NCBI GenBank assembly: GCA_963971405.1 | Contig: OZ020486.1 | Span: 23,459,419 to 23,523,418, forward strand | DNA length: 64,000 bases | From: Psococerastis gibbosa | Lineage: Eukaryota > Arthropoda > Insecta > Psocodea > Psocidae | Direction of reading: 5' to 3' | In this document: positions 25,228 through 37,700 of the stretch, piece after piece | Position numbering within the stretch: position 1 is the stretch's first letter | Layout: every line of letters starts with the position of its first letter | The notes under the pieces: generated by a model | The model's database searches: none | The model's input: only the letters and a program-made list of their open reading frames with translations | What the model was told of the DNA's origin: nothing | Program-made: the position numbers and the translations under genes

Positions 25228-28161
25228 TTATTCATAGCCTTGAACGAACTTCGCGACTTCCCAATTACTCTCCAGCTCTAGAGGTCCCACGATGTTGATG
25301 CCATCGCCGTTGACAATGCCTAAATGGTACTTGGGCCAAGACCGTGCATCTCGGTAATAAAGCACTTCCAAGCACTTTCGAAGAAGATCAACAGCTTCTT
25401 GCTCACTCAAGCCACCACGAGGTGTGGCCTCTTCGTAAGCTGTTCTAATCAGAGGAGTTGCCAAATAGGAACCAAATCCTGAAAGAGAATAAAATAATAG
25501 TATTAATGTCTCATTGAAATAAGTCGAGCTATTAGGGGGAAGATATAAAATCGTCTCCTTTGTAATATTTTGAACACATTATAACACATGAGAGTTAACT
25601 TTGTAAAATATCACATAAAAACATATTAAACATAAAAATGTCGTCACAACCGGTTTCGACAGATTTTATATGCTTTTATGTGATATTTTACAAAGTTAAC
25701 TCGCATTATAATAAGGTAGGGGGAAATGGTAACATGCGATACTTTAGAGGCCTAGTCATTGTCAAATAACAGAAGAGCCAGCCAGGGCTTTTTCAATTTT
25801 TTATTTGAGTTTAATTAAATATAAATAAAAGTTATTAAAAATGTAATCCTTTTACTTTGCAGATGAAATTTTCAGCAAGTGATTTTTTACCATTGCGCCA
25901 AATAAATAAAATAAGTGGTGCCATCATTAAAACATTTCTTCTAAATGATAAGCTACATAAAGTAGCTATTGACAAATTGAATGGATTACATATTTAATCA
26001 CTTTAAAAGTAACTCAAATAAAAATACATTGAGTTGGAGTTGAAACCAGGGGTGAACATGGTCTAGATACTTTGTCTTCTTAAGGGCCAATTGAACACAT
26101 GAGTGATTCTACTATTTAGTTTCAGGTAAGGCACTATATACCCGGGTATTGTCATCCGCCATGTTGTATCCCATATTTCCTATATGGTAAGTATTGTAAG
26201 AAAAGTAAAAATTTGAAAAAAATTGAAAAAAACTAATACACGTTTTAGTAATTTTTTATTATACACTTCCCTACTTGGTAGCACGTTTTTTAAATAAAAA
26301 TAAATAAACAACGATAAATTTCAAATAATAAATAGGTAAACACCCAATACTTGGCTTATACACAAGACTTAAAATGGATACAACATGGCGGATGACAATA
26401 CCTGTCTAATATAGAGCCCTAGTTTCAGGAAATTGTAATTTTGAATCAAAACAGATCTACAGTGTTTGTTCTGTCCAGTTGTTTAGGTTAATGTTTCGGT
26501 TTCCAATACGGCAAATTGCTCCTGTATATTCAGTGTCTTATAACCTCAATACACCGTGGAATTTTAAACAGTTGTGATGCTGTATAAAGGAGCATTTTCA
26601 ACACTATTTTCATGCAGTATTTAGGGCAATAAGTATTACCTGTGCAGATCAAATTGTCTTGAAAAGCAGTTCCCAGTTTGTCAACAAATCCCAGAAAAGG
26701 AGATCCATCATTTAATCCGGCTACTAGAAACGTGTTCCAAAGAGGGTCGAATTTGGAGCGACGCTTATATAAAGTGCCAGTCAACCAGCTATGCAATGAG
26801 CTGGGCTTCAATCCAAATCCATCGTCAATGCATTCATCTTCAATCACTTTTTGCTGTATTAAATCATATGTATATTGAAAATCCGCGTAGTCACCTAAAA
26901 ATGTCACATTGTAGTATACAATCTAAACAATTCTGTATGCGTATGTAGTGAAAAATATGCATTACATAAATTAGTATTTTTTTTTTTTTTTTAATAATAA
27001 ACCCAATAGAGCTAGGCCCGTTTGTAGTGAGACAAATTGTTGGCGCTGAGTAATCTGCTTATTATTGGCCTTATAATGTATGTCGTCTTGATATAGCCCT
27101 GTATTAGTAGGCTGTGGACATTATACAATTCACTTTTGATGACAGTACGAAGAGGTAATAAAGTAAGGTACGGCAATAGGGAATATAAGTTATTTTAATA
27201 TAAGTATAAGTTTCTATTTTTAAAAACAAAGAATTGAGCAGTTGCTGAATGCTCCTCTAGTAAAAGTTAACAGTAACAAAATATTATAATTGTACCCTAT
27301 TGTTCTGTATTGGGTGGCTAGACAAAAATTTTCATTTTTCAGGCGCCGATTAAGAAACGCATATAGGTAGAATCAATTGATTTGGATGGGATGCTGCTTC
27401 CCTTGTATTGAGACTTGCCTATTAGGGAGCCCCTCATTCCCAGAGATCGGTCCTAGGTTGGTTGTTATGGAGTGGCCTCCATGCATAGGAAACGGGCAGT
27501 AAAAGCAATAAAACAGATTTCCGTAACCACCAGCTAAATACTAGAAAATAGAGAAAACACGAGGAAAACCAACTAAGAGCTCCCGAAACCTAATTGCGCG
27601 CGATCTCAGGAGAGTGAGACTACAAGAGGTCGATTTTTGTCGCAGGTGCACGGTTTTCCCCACGACACGCCAGCGACCTAGCGACCGTTAGCAACTCACG
27701 GGTGTCGAATCGTCCGTGACCGTGTGTACCAGGCCGGTGCAGTAAAAAGGCAGTTTTCTGGGGTGGCAGTAAGCAGGGCTACCGTTGAGATACATCGATA
27801 CATACAAATGGGTTGGCGCACATAGGCTCTTTATCGATGCCCATTGTTAGCATTGCGCTCAGCGTCAATACTGGCACAGCTGACAATGGCCTAAGCTTGC
27901 AGCTCAATTTAACTTACCTCCGCATCCAAGAATTGTATTTTCATTAATTTTAAAGACCCTTTGGCAATCTTGAAACCTGGCCATGCTGCCATAGGACGCC
28001 AAAGTATCAGCAGCAATCACCACACCACCGTTGAACTTTACTCCTAGCACAGAAGTACCCGTATTTATGGGATCTTTAGAAAATTGGCGTCCACCGATTC
28101 TTGCATCAGGTTTGGCTGCAAATGTTGGGAAATCCGACGCACTAGTTTCAACGCTAAACAT
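25228..28161 (-). CDS. Psmb4: Proteasome subunit beta type-4 (beta7), complete, 249 aa
   Basis: Exons 28161-27918, 26894-26640 and 25478-25228 join with phase-1 junctions (250 codons with stop). After a short N-terminal pro-region comes [20 protein letters not shown], the conserved start of the Ntn-hydrolase fold of beta-4. [40 protein letters not shown] and [10 protein letters not shown] follow, all characteristic of PSMB4. This subunit is one of the non-catalytic beta subunits: it completes the inner beta ring of the 20S core. The C-terminal tail (about [16 protein letters not shown]) is the segment that in the family reaches the opposing ring. The length is close to the usual 260 residues. 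The gene is divergent to Nup107. Confidence 0.96.
25578..25712. repeat. Foldback element in Psmb4 intron 2
   Basis: Arms around AGTTAACTTTGTAAAATATC and GATATTTTACAAAGTTAACT are inverse complements of about 45 nt, bracketing a short spacer containing CCGGTTTCGACAG. Likely a small MITE; no target duplication is clear. Confidence 0.6.
26127..26419. mobile_element. MITE with 10-bp target duplication, in Psmb4 intron 2 (Mutator-like?)
   Basis: Inverted arms GGTATTGTCATCCGCCATGT and ACATGGCGGATGACAATACC lie near the two ends. TAGTTTCAGG is duplicated exactly on both flanks (26,117-26,126 and 26,420-26,429). A 9-10 bp duplication fits Mutator-like elements; no coding sequence is present. Confidence 0.72.
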
Positions 28162-28724
28162 TGTGAATAAGAGAAGGCTACGAAGCTAAGAAACGTTGTA
28201 TGATTATTGGTAATAAATAAACTCAAAACTGATTAACTGAATGACAGTACAGAAATTCAATTTTGTTGTTAGTTTCAAAATGGCGGACGTGGTCCGTAGT
28301 CCGTACTCCGTGGATTGGAATGATAGAGTTAATATTAGGAGCTGCTTTGACTTTCTAATTTGTTATAGATCTTTGGTGCTCGTGTTAAAATGCACTTCTC
28401 TGATTGGCCAGTCGCATTCACATTTACGAAGTGATAAGATAACCTCTCATTATTATATAAGGTAAGTAAGGGGACACGCCAAACAGTAAGGTAGAGGTCC
28501 GCCACTGTGGTTATTTGATATCTATTTTGTATACATTGTTGGTTTGGTTCCTCCATTTTATTAATTATTATGTATTTGTTTACCTTTTGTTAATCCATCC
28601 GCGGGCCGGCAATTTTCCCAAATAAGTATTAACCTCCTACGATTATAATTAATCAGTAATAAAGAATTGAATATTGTAAACACCCTTGTTTTGGACTAAT
28701 ACGTTGTATTCCAAGTAATTTGCC
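28162..28724. promoter_or_regulatory. Divergent promoter region between Psmb4 and Nup107
   Basis: The two start codons face away from each other, 563 bp apart, so 5' leaders and promoters of both must lie here. AAAATGGCGGACG at about 28,277-28,289 resembles a YY1-type motif frequent in TATA-less housekeeping promoters. No TATA box is evident. The motif assignment is inference. Confidence 0.55.
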
Positions 28725-31700
28725 ATGGAAGTCGAAGAATCTACATTTACATCTGATGTCTTGGAACGATCATTGAAACTTCTGGACAATGCCTGGAAAT
28801 CAAAGGATAAATCTAAGTTCCGCGTACCAGCTATAAGGCGTATAGATAAAGGTTTTAATTTTTTAAATTTAAATTTCATATCTACTTCAGCTACCATTAA
28901 TGAAGACACCTAATTTGTAAGGAACTAATGGTATGCTAGTGCAACATCCCTTGCTTGGAATGGAAATTATTTTTCTTATATGTGACGTTTTCCCTCCACT
29001 TCATATGCATTTCCATTTGTTGCGGGATAGCTGAAGCTAACCTTTACCACATGCTATTTGAAAATCTATTAAAAGAGGGTAGGCCTCTTGAACCCTTGCA
29101 AAACAACCTGCAGCATTGTGCTACTAGTTTCAACTAATTTAATTACTCCGGGACTTCTCCATGAGATTACTCTTTGCCACCAATCCATTCTTCGCGTGAC
29201 AGTGTTTATTAGAAATATCGGCGATGTGCATGTGCCTAATAAAGAAAAGGTATAACCCAAACTATTGACGGGGAGTTAACTGGAGTTTAAATAGTAGTAA
29301 ATAGCCATATAATCATAATAGAACAGATATATATTGATATACTATGTATAATACATAGCAGGTTTTTTTGTAACTTTTAGAATTTCAAGAGTCGGAACTT
29401 GCCGATCGTAGCATTTCACCGCAAGTTAAGCTCGAACATTCAGGTAACACTAGGTTTTACGATCCTGAGTTATCGATCACAATGGCACCTGGGGAGTTAA
29501 GAATGCTGGTGGAATCGAAGAAACTCATTAACAACGCTTCCAAATCAGGTAACTTGCATGACGTACAGTATCTTGGCAGGCTCTACTGTCATTAAACTTA
29601 ATCTCTTTCATTCATTCATTCATTCCTCAGGCTGAATTGCATTATGGTTTTAAAGTCTCCCCATTAATCATTAGTCTTCTTTATCAATTTTTATGTTCGT
29701 ATTACAAACTAATAATAATTTAACTCTAGCTCAAGACCGACTTTTCATGGACTTCATGGAAGCATGGCAAAGGAGTGATTCTGCCGATCAGATTTTTGGA
29801 TGCATATTAGATTTTATTCAATGCTGCACAGATGCTTTAGATCTTGTCCGAAATGCTGATGATAAAATGCAGACACGACTTACGGAAATTGAAGCTGAAC
29901 GAAACACATGGAAACTCATCTACTCGCTGTTCCAGGTAAATGAAGTGTTGGCTATATATACAGTATATGCGTATGTATATAATACATGTTTTTAACTGTA
30001 TTAATTGACACTGTGTGATAGTTTTAACTTCGCTCCTTTCCACTGTGGTACATTTCATGTATGTGCAGGATCGACTGTTGTCTATGGTACCAGATGAAGA
30101 TATGGATGAGGAGGTCGACATGGAAAAAATTACTGAGAAGCAGATCATGGAGAGGCTATATAAAAAGGAAGCCAGCGTCCGCGAGGTAAATATGATGTGT
30201 TAGTTCATTAAATGCAGTGTAAGTTATGTTTGTTCACGCTTGTCAGCTTTTAAAATTGGCTCGTCGACTCCATCATTACATAGAATATGCGCAATTGTGT
30301 TTTGCCACTATAACTAACAGCATGATATAAAGCCAGTCAACTGCCAAACCAAGTTGAATCCACCAGAATAGAGCCTGTTCAAAACTGCAGCAAACATGGT
30401 AGTATGCATCGTTAGCAGGGGAACATGGCAGGAGATCATAACGCTCTGAGGCTATCAGTCAGTTTAAGTGCGTGTTGAGTCCTGGTCAGATCCAAATTAA
30501 TCGTATGACTTTACTATGTTTGGTTTGGAAGTCTCTAAACCCTCTAAAATCAGAAGTTCCACACATTCAGTCAACTCTCTTTCTCCCTGAGGTGAATGAG
30601 TCTGCCCTTAGGGTACCTCAAGTAACGAAACAGACGTACGCCCCCTGCCAGGCTGGTGACAGGGTTGTTTAAAGCAGATATACTGAAAACAGGCTTTGGA
30701 AAACAAACAAAAAACATGATTTAAAGCCAGATTTACCCCGATTGTTATTTTTCTCAAACCTTTATTTCTTTTAGATGCAGTTGGTTATTGATTGGCTGGA
30801 AGGGAACGCTGCGGATAGCACCAGTGAACTTGGTTTAGAGGGGTACACGGACAAAGCAGTCGCTTGGGAGAACACTCTTCATCAGCTGCAAAACAAGGCC
30901 ATTCCGTACCGGAGTACACGGGAGTTCATAACACAGCTAGACCCTGATGCTCCGAGACGGCAAAGGAAGCATTTGCATGACCTTGATCAGGTAACGCCGC
31001 AGTCTGTTAACCCGTGGCCGTTCACATAATTAATTAGCTCTTACTTAAGGGTGTCTCGGAAAGGACCCTTTTGTCAGAGGGTGCTAGCCTCTGCACCTTC
31101 GGCAGATACTCATATTATGACATCGCCATTCGCGGGATGGGTTAGACAGCCATTTTTCATTTTCATTTTCATAAAGTGGGTAAACTGAGACACGCTTACC
31201 ATTGACGTAAGAAGCGTAAACATGTCCGTGTACGAGTCTATCATGTGTCTTTGTTTCCTACTGTCAACCCACGGGAGGCCAGTTAGTTCAAGCTAGTATA
31301 TTGGCTAGTCTATTGGCTGAACTGTGTTTCGCTTGAAATGGAAAGAGCAGTTTTTAAGGCCCACGTTATTTTCTTCTTTTTATAGACCATTCTAACATAT
31401 GCCTTTCGCGACATTGATCTGAAATTTTATTGTATACTTGTTCTGTTACTCATGAGTTATGGTTGTATTTCTTACAGGAAGATGAAGACCGACTTACTCA
31501 GCAAATACTGAAAGAAATTCGCTGTGGTCGCCTCGAAACTGCCCAGTCTCTTTGTCTCCACGCCGGGCAGCCATGGCGTGCTGCTATATTCGAGGGTTGG
31601 AAACTTCATCATGATCCAAACTATTCCCGGCAAGATAATCCTGTTTACAGGATACCTAATCCTGTGGAAGGGAACGTATTCAGGTGAAGCTAAAATATTA

Positions 31701-34700
31701 CTTTTGCTTTCGAGAATTGAATTAAACTACTGTAGGAGATGGAAGATTGCCTCTTCTAAACTTTTGGCTGCTAATCAAGAGAAATGGAAGCATTGTTGCA
31801 ATAAATTTTAAATGGTCGTAGGTACTTCAGTGTCCCCTTGCTTGCAGTTAACTGAAACTAAAATACTTCATAAGAGACAATATCGATAGGTCGCCTCAAA
31901 TGTAACGAGATTTCCATAGATTTTACGTAAACAAACCAGGCTTGGGTATTGGTGACAAAAATAATTTCTTGTTTCACAGCTGAGATAGGAAAATAAATTT
32001 ATGACAAATTCATAAAAAATTAAAGATTTCATAGTACATGAATAGAAAATTTTATTTAGCTATTTATTGGCTTTATCTTTAAAAAAAACACATAACAACT
32101 TTATATACCTGCTATCCCAGCGAAGTTAGGGTCTTAAGTTTCTCTCTTACACTCAACTGGGATGACTTGCAATCATACAATGCGTCAGTACAATACGTTT
32201 GGAAGCACATTAATTAATCTACAAAATCAATGGGTAAATTGCCGAGTTTTTTTTTTTAAGAAAACTTGTATTTGTACGAGTTTTTCAAGTTTGCAGCTTT
32301 GAAACAGGAAGTAAATTTAAAATATTCAAAAATACCCAAGCCGGCTTAGCTTACAAAATATTTGGAAATCTCTGCCTTAAGAGAAAATAAGAGGGGAGAA
32401 AGCTTTACAAGTTTAAACATTAATTTTTAACACGCATTGGCCAACATGATTTGTAAAAAGAAACGATTTGTGTGGTAGACCCGAGGAAGGAGTTAAAAAC
32501 TGTGGCCAATGGGCCATATGTCACGACATTGACATGTAGAGGAGCATTTCCGCTAATTTATTGGCTACTTTTGAAGGCTCTACGTTCGATATACAATACA
32601 TAGATATACAATAAATAGATATACAATACATAAAAAACCATAGAACGCCCTTACCAACCTAATTTGACCCTATTAACTACTAACTAACTAATAACTGCAT
32701 GCATTAATTAATCATCATAAACTAACCCTACTAACCAACTAATAAATATTGACGAAAACAAAAATTGTTATATTGTGTATCATATAGAATGACATGTATC
32801 ATGCATTGTATTGTTTCGTCGTTCGTCTCTATAATAAACCATGCTGCCTGTGGTTAAAGCCAATTTAACTTGAACAAAAATTTTTGAGACAAATAAATAA
32901 ATTGAATTGAATTGATATTTTCTGTGAAAATCGACTTTCTACAGAAAACGCATGGAAGGGATACTCGGATTTGCTCTTCATCTGAAATCTTGATATCATA
33001 CCAGGCACTAAGGCGACTATTCCACCGACCTCGTTTTGCATAATGCAAGTGCATGATGTGGTAGCAGACATCATTAATAAGTCTCTGCCATATTTTAAGG
33101 AGACTATAATGTAGATACTTAACTTATCTATTATAAATTAAGTTATAATATGGTAGAGACTTTTTAATGATGTCTGCTACCACGTCATGCACTTGCAATA
33201 TGCAAAACGAGTTTGGTGGAATAGCCGCCTAAATATCAATATTGTACTTGTAGAGATGTTTGGAAAGTTTGCGCGTGGCGCATGTGTGAGGATGGAACAA
33301 TGCCGTTAAAAGCCCGTGCTGCGATCGCTGCGTACTGCGGCCATCTTAATACTCTTCAAGCCGTCTCACTATCTTGGGAAGATTATTTATGGGGCTATCT
33401 CAAGACGATGGTTGATATTCGCGTCGAGCGAGAAATAAGAGCATTTAGTTATAAAACTTACCTTGAAATGCCTGCTACTTATTGGAATAACGAGTATGTA
33501 TATTTTTAATGTATAGCAATATTTTTTCACCTGATTGAATCATCGCCATTGTCCCCACTTACCTGCCAATGTTAATAAGCCTTTCATTTCCTTGGAGACC
33601 TAGTTTTGTAAGCAAAATGAATAATTAAGATGCAATCATGTGGTAGTCAAACATGCATCTTTGCACGATGTACAGTGCTTCAAGCCTGCGTCAATCGAAC
33701 AATACCTAGTGAGTGAGTGAGTGAGAGTCGTGAAACTGTGATTGTGAGTGAGTGAGTGAACTGGAATGACTGTGAATGAGATTTTTTTTTTTTTTACAGT
33801 CTATCATAATTCTAGCTTAAGCAGTTAATTGTATGAGAGGGCCCTAATATTCGCTGCGAACATTGTTGTGTTTTTTTTTCATTAAAGACGTTTATTATTA
33901 ATTCGGTAGCTTTCATCGTTAAAGATATTGTTACTCGAAATTTCAGAATAAGCATTGAAGCCATATTTCAAGAATTGTCGGCAAGTAAGGACCCTAACGT
34001 TCGCAAAGACGCTGAAGTACCCGACCACGTTGTTCAAAAGTGTCTGATTCTCGGAAATGTCCAACAACTCATGGAAGAAATTCATAAATGGATTCAAGGT
34101 ATGTGGCTCCTTGAGCCAAAAATTGTTTTCTGTACCTCTCTCGACTCATCTACTTTGCTTTGGTGCCTATTCCACCTACGTCAATAGTCAATACCACATT
34201 TACTATTGACTATTGACGTAGGTGGAATATGCGCCTAAGTAAGAACTGATCTTTTTTGTAGTGTGAAAAGCCTTGCCGTCATCTGCCATCCATTCTCGCT
34301 CGGTACCCGGAGTTGGGAGGTCGGTGTTGACCCATACGCTCCACCGAATCCTTTAATGTTGTCTTTTTTTGGATCTCGTCTGTATCGAAAGCTTACAATG
34401 GGAATAATAGAAGTGAATAACATGGATCATATATACAATGCATACTTTGTCTAAAGAATGAAGAGTGAAACGTTTCCTCAGAATAATCGAATGTCAAAAC
34501 AAGCAGTCATTCTACACCATACGTGCGTGCAGTCATTGAGGGTTATTTATAAAATACGCTAACGTTCATGTAATTTGTACAGGCTCGGACATGAGTGTTG
34601 GCAACGACTCGGAAACGGTATCACCACACTTTTTGAGATTTCTCACGCATCTTGTGCTGTTTTTGAGACAAATTGGTCGCAGCGAGTGTGATTCGATTGG

Positions 34701-37700
34701 TGACCAAGTAATTGAAGCCTACGTCAAGGTAAGCACACACACTCACTTCTTGTGATACATGTATCACCCAGTTAATTTATATAGCTACAGTACCTAAAAA
34801 ACATTAGTTGGTATGCGTGCAATCATGCAGTTGACTGCATTGTCCAGATGCGAGTGACCATTGCATTGGTCCTGCAGTTTCAGTAGTTATTAGAAAAAAT
34901 GACTTTATAATAATTCAAATTGACTTAGTGCAGCCATGTTGATTTTCATTGAAAGCACTATTAAATTGGTTAAGCTTCTGTCTTCCCAATTACTCGAGGC
35001 GTATCATGTCAGTCATTTTGGAATTTCAAAATTTTGGCTGCTCTTTTTTTAGCTCCTTACTCCCTTACCTACCAAAACTCTAAACGCTTTTTCATTTCCA
35101 CCAGACTTGGGAAATGTTCTTTACCTCTGACTTTTTACTTATTTTTTATCGCACCGCGGCTTCTTAGCTCAGTCCAACGTGCAGGCTCATATCGGCTTTT
35201 TCAACTTTTTCTTGTTGTTTGCAGCTTCTAATTGAAATGAAGGAGTGCGAGTTAGTAGCTTTGTACGTTAGCCAGTTGCCTCGTGATGATCAAATTTACT
35301 ACTACTCAGCTTTCCTTGAAGAAATCGCTGACTCGAGCGAGAGAGAAGCTGCTATTAAAGCGGCTATGCAAGCTGGACTCAATGTTGATCTTATAACTAA
35401 AACAGTAGTGGAAAATATTAGGTGAGTAAATGTATGCCTAAAACGATATAATGTTTGAAAAGGGTAATGCGTAGATGGAGTGCTACAATACTACATAGTA
35501 CAGTTTGCAAAATTTAATCAGTTGGAATGTTTTATAATTTACTAGGTAAACATTGCTGAACCTTGTTGAACATTTTATTTATTCGTTAAAAAATAAAAAT
35601 AAACACTAGAAACCTGCCAACCCAGTTAAGTTAGGGCCATAAAGCCCTCTAACTCTCAACTGGAATGACTTATATTTTCAGAATTTATAACATATTTTTA
35701 TCCCGTTGAAAGTAATTCTTTGACTATGCAAAAACGAATATGAAGAAACATGGAACACATAAATATATATATATATATATATACTGTAGTATACAATATA
35801 CCGGAACTATTAAATCAATTGACATTATGTTGAAGTTTGGATTTTTTGCAGGCAGCAACCATGCAACGTCGACAACATTGGTTTCGAAGTTCAAGATATC
35901 AGTCCCGAGGATTGGGTGAAAATATCTTCTCTCGATTGGCTTCGATTTTATCCCTCTCAACGTTCAGAGCTTATTATTCAATCGAACGCTCTTATTGCTT
36001 TCTTTTTAGCGTCTGGAAATGTAATGGCGGCCCGCATGGCGTTTAATAAGGTATAGTACCAGAGTAGATCATGTAAAATTTTACTGTGGATCATTGCGTT
36101 CTTCTTCCTCTACTCATGATGTTCTCCAAGTTCCACGAAGTCACCAAGGAAACTCTCACAAGGGTACCAGAGTAGATTTGACATCAACTAATTCAATTTC
36201 AATTGACGTAATTTAATAACTATGTGTAAACAAACAGTTCTGCACGATAATTTTTGTGCATCTTTTTGTTGCTTAGGTTGGCGAAGAAACTATTGCGTTA
36301 TTAAATCAGGAAAGAGGGAACCTCGAAGACGAGACGTTCATCAACCTGGAGATGGGCCAAGCTCCTAAAATACTCAATTTGGCATTGAAAGAACATTTGT
36401 GTTACAAGGCGTATTTGGTAAGTTGACCGGTATAAATTTGTACCCAGAATTGATTATACCCATGATACAACATTAGCATAGTAGGTAGAAATTCTGCACT
36501 ATTTGTGAATTACTGTAGTTCCATTTTTAGTGTAAGCAAAGATTGGATAATTAACAAAAAGAAAGTTGTAACAATTACACAAAATTAATTTCATCAATAT
36601 TACTTCCTCATAGTAAAAAATTAAATTATAGATTGCGCTTGTTTTGCTGCTTTGACAGTGATTTCCAAATTAGTAGGCCCGGTATACACGGACGATCGCA
36701 AGACGAGCGCGCTGGGAAAATAGTCAATGGATTAAATGTGTGCTCCAAATACATATTGGCAGTTAGGTCCATTTACCATAATCTACAATGGACTCCGGCT
36801 TCTTGGGAACCTGCATGGTACCAGGGGGGGGGGGGGGGAGGGGTCATATCGCGTTCATGTGTGCATATTTAATTTTGTTGAATGTTGAATATTTCTCTGT
36901 TTTTTTTTTGCCTTTGCTGCTGTAATAAATACTAACTAACTTTATTCTAGGATGCTGACGAAAGCTTCTCCGATTGGTTCCAACATTTTCACCATGCCAA
37001 ACCAGTGGAGCCAATTCTTCAGCCAGGTTACACTTTTATCGAAAAAGTTGGATTTCAACACAAACACAATCAATATAAAATCGATTTGGAAAGATGGCAA
37101 TTGGCTATGGATAATCAAACAAAGGTAATGTCTACATCGATTTTAGTATTCTCTGCAAGGCCAGTTATTCATGGCCATGCAGCCATACACAGTTACTTGC
37201 ATCAGTTTCTAAACCGTGAGTTTCATATATCACCATTGCATTGCATTACCTTGGTAATAACTGAAAGGATAGGGGCACCTTTTCATGCAAAGTCGTGGTT
37301 ATACCTTGGATGTCAAATACTATATCTCGTTCCTGCTGCCTTGCCCAGTATGTGGCATTGCTGCTGTGCAGTGTTTTCATTGCAAGTCATTCAATTATAT
37401 CATTAAATATATTTACACGATTTGTTCCTATGAACTTTGCTTAGGCGGGTTTTCCACCGACCTCTCGTTGCAGAATGCAAATGGCATTGAAGGAAATTTT
37501 TGTTTTACTCTATGCCATAGTTAAAATTGATCAATGATCATAGATTTCTTTGAAAAGAAAAATTCAAATTTCCATCATTTGCATTCTGCAATGAGAGGTC
37601 GGTGGAATACCCGCCTAAGTCTTGAATGTCTGCTACCACGTCAATGTCTTTGCATTCTGCAATGAGAGGTCGGTGGAAACCCTGCCTTAACAGCTTATTG

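Noticed and set aside
33716-33780. CRISPR-like or tandem array
   Set aside because: Simple GTGA microsatellite with no spacers, in a eukaryotic intron.
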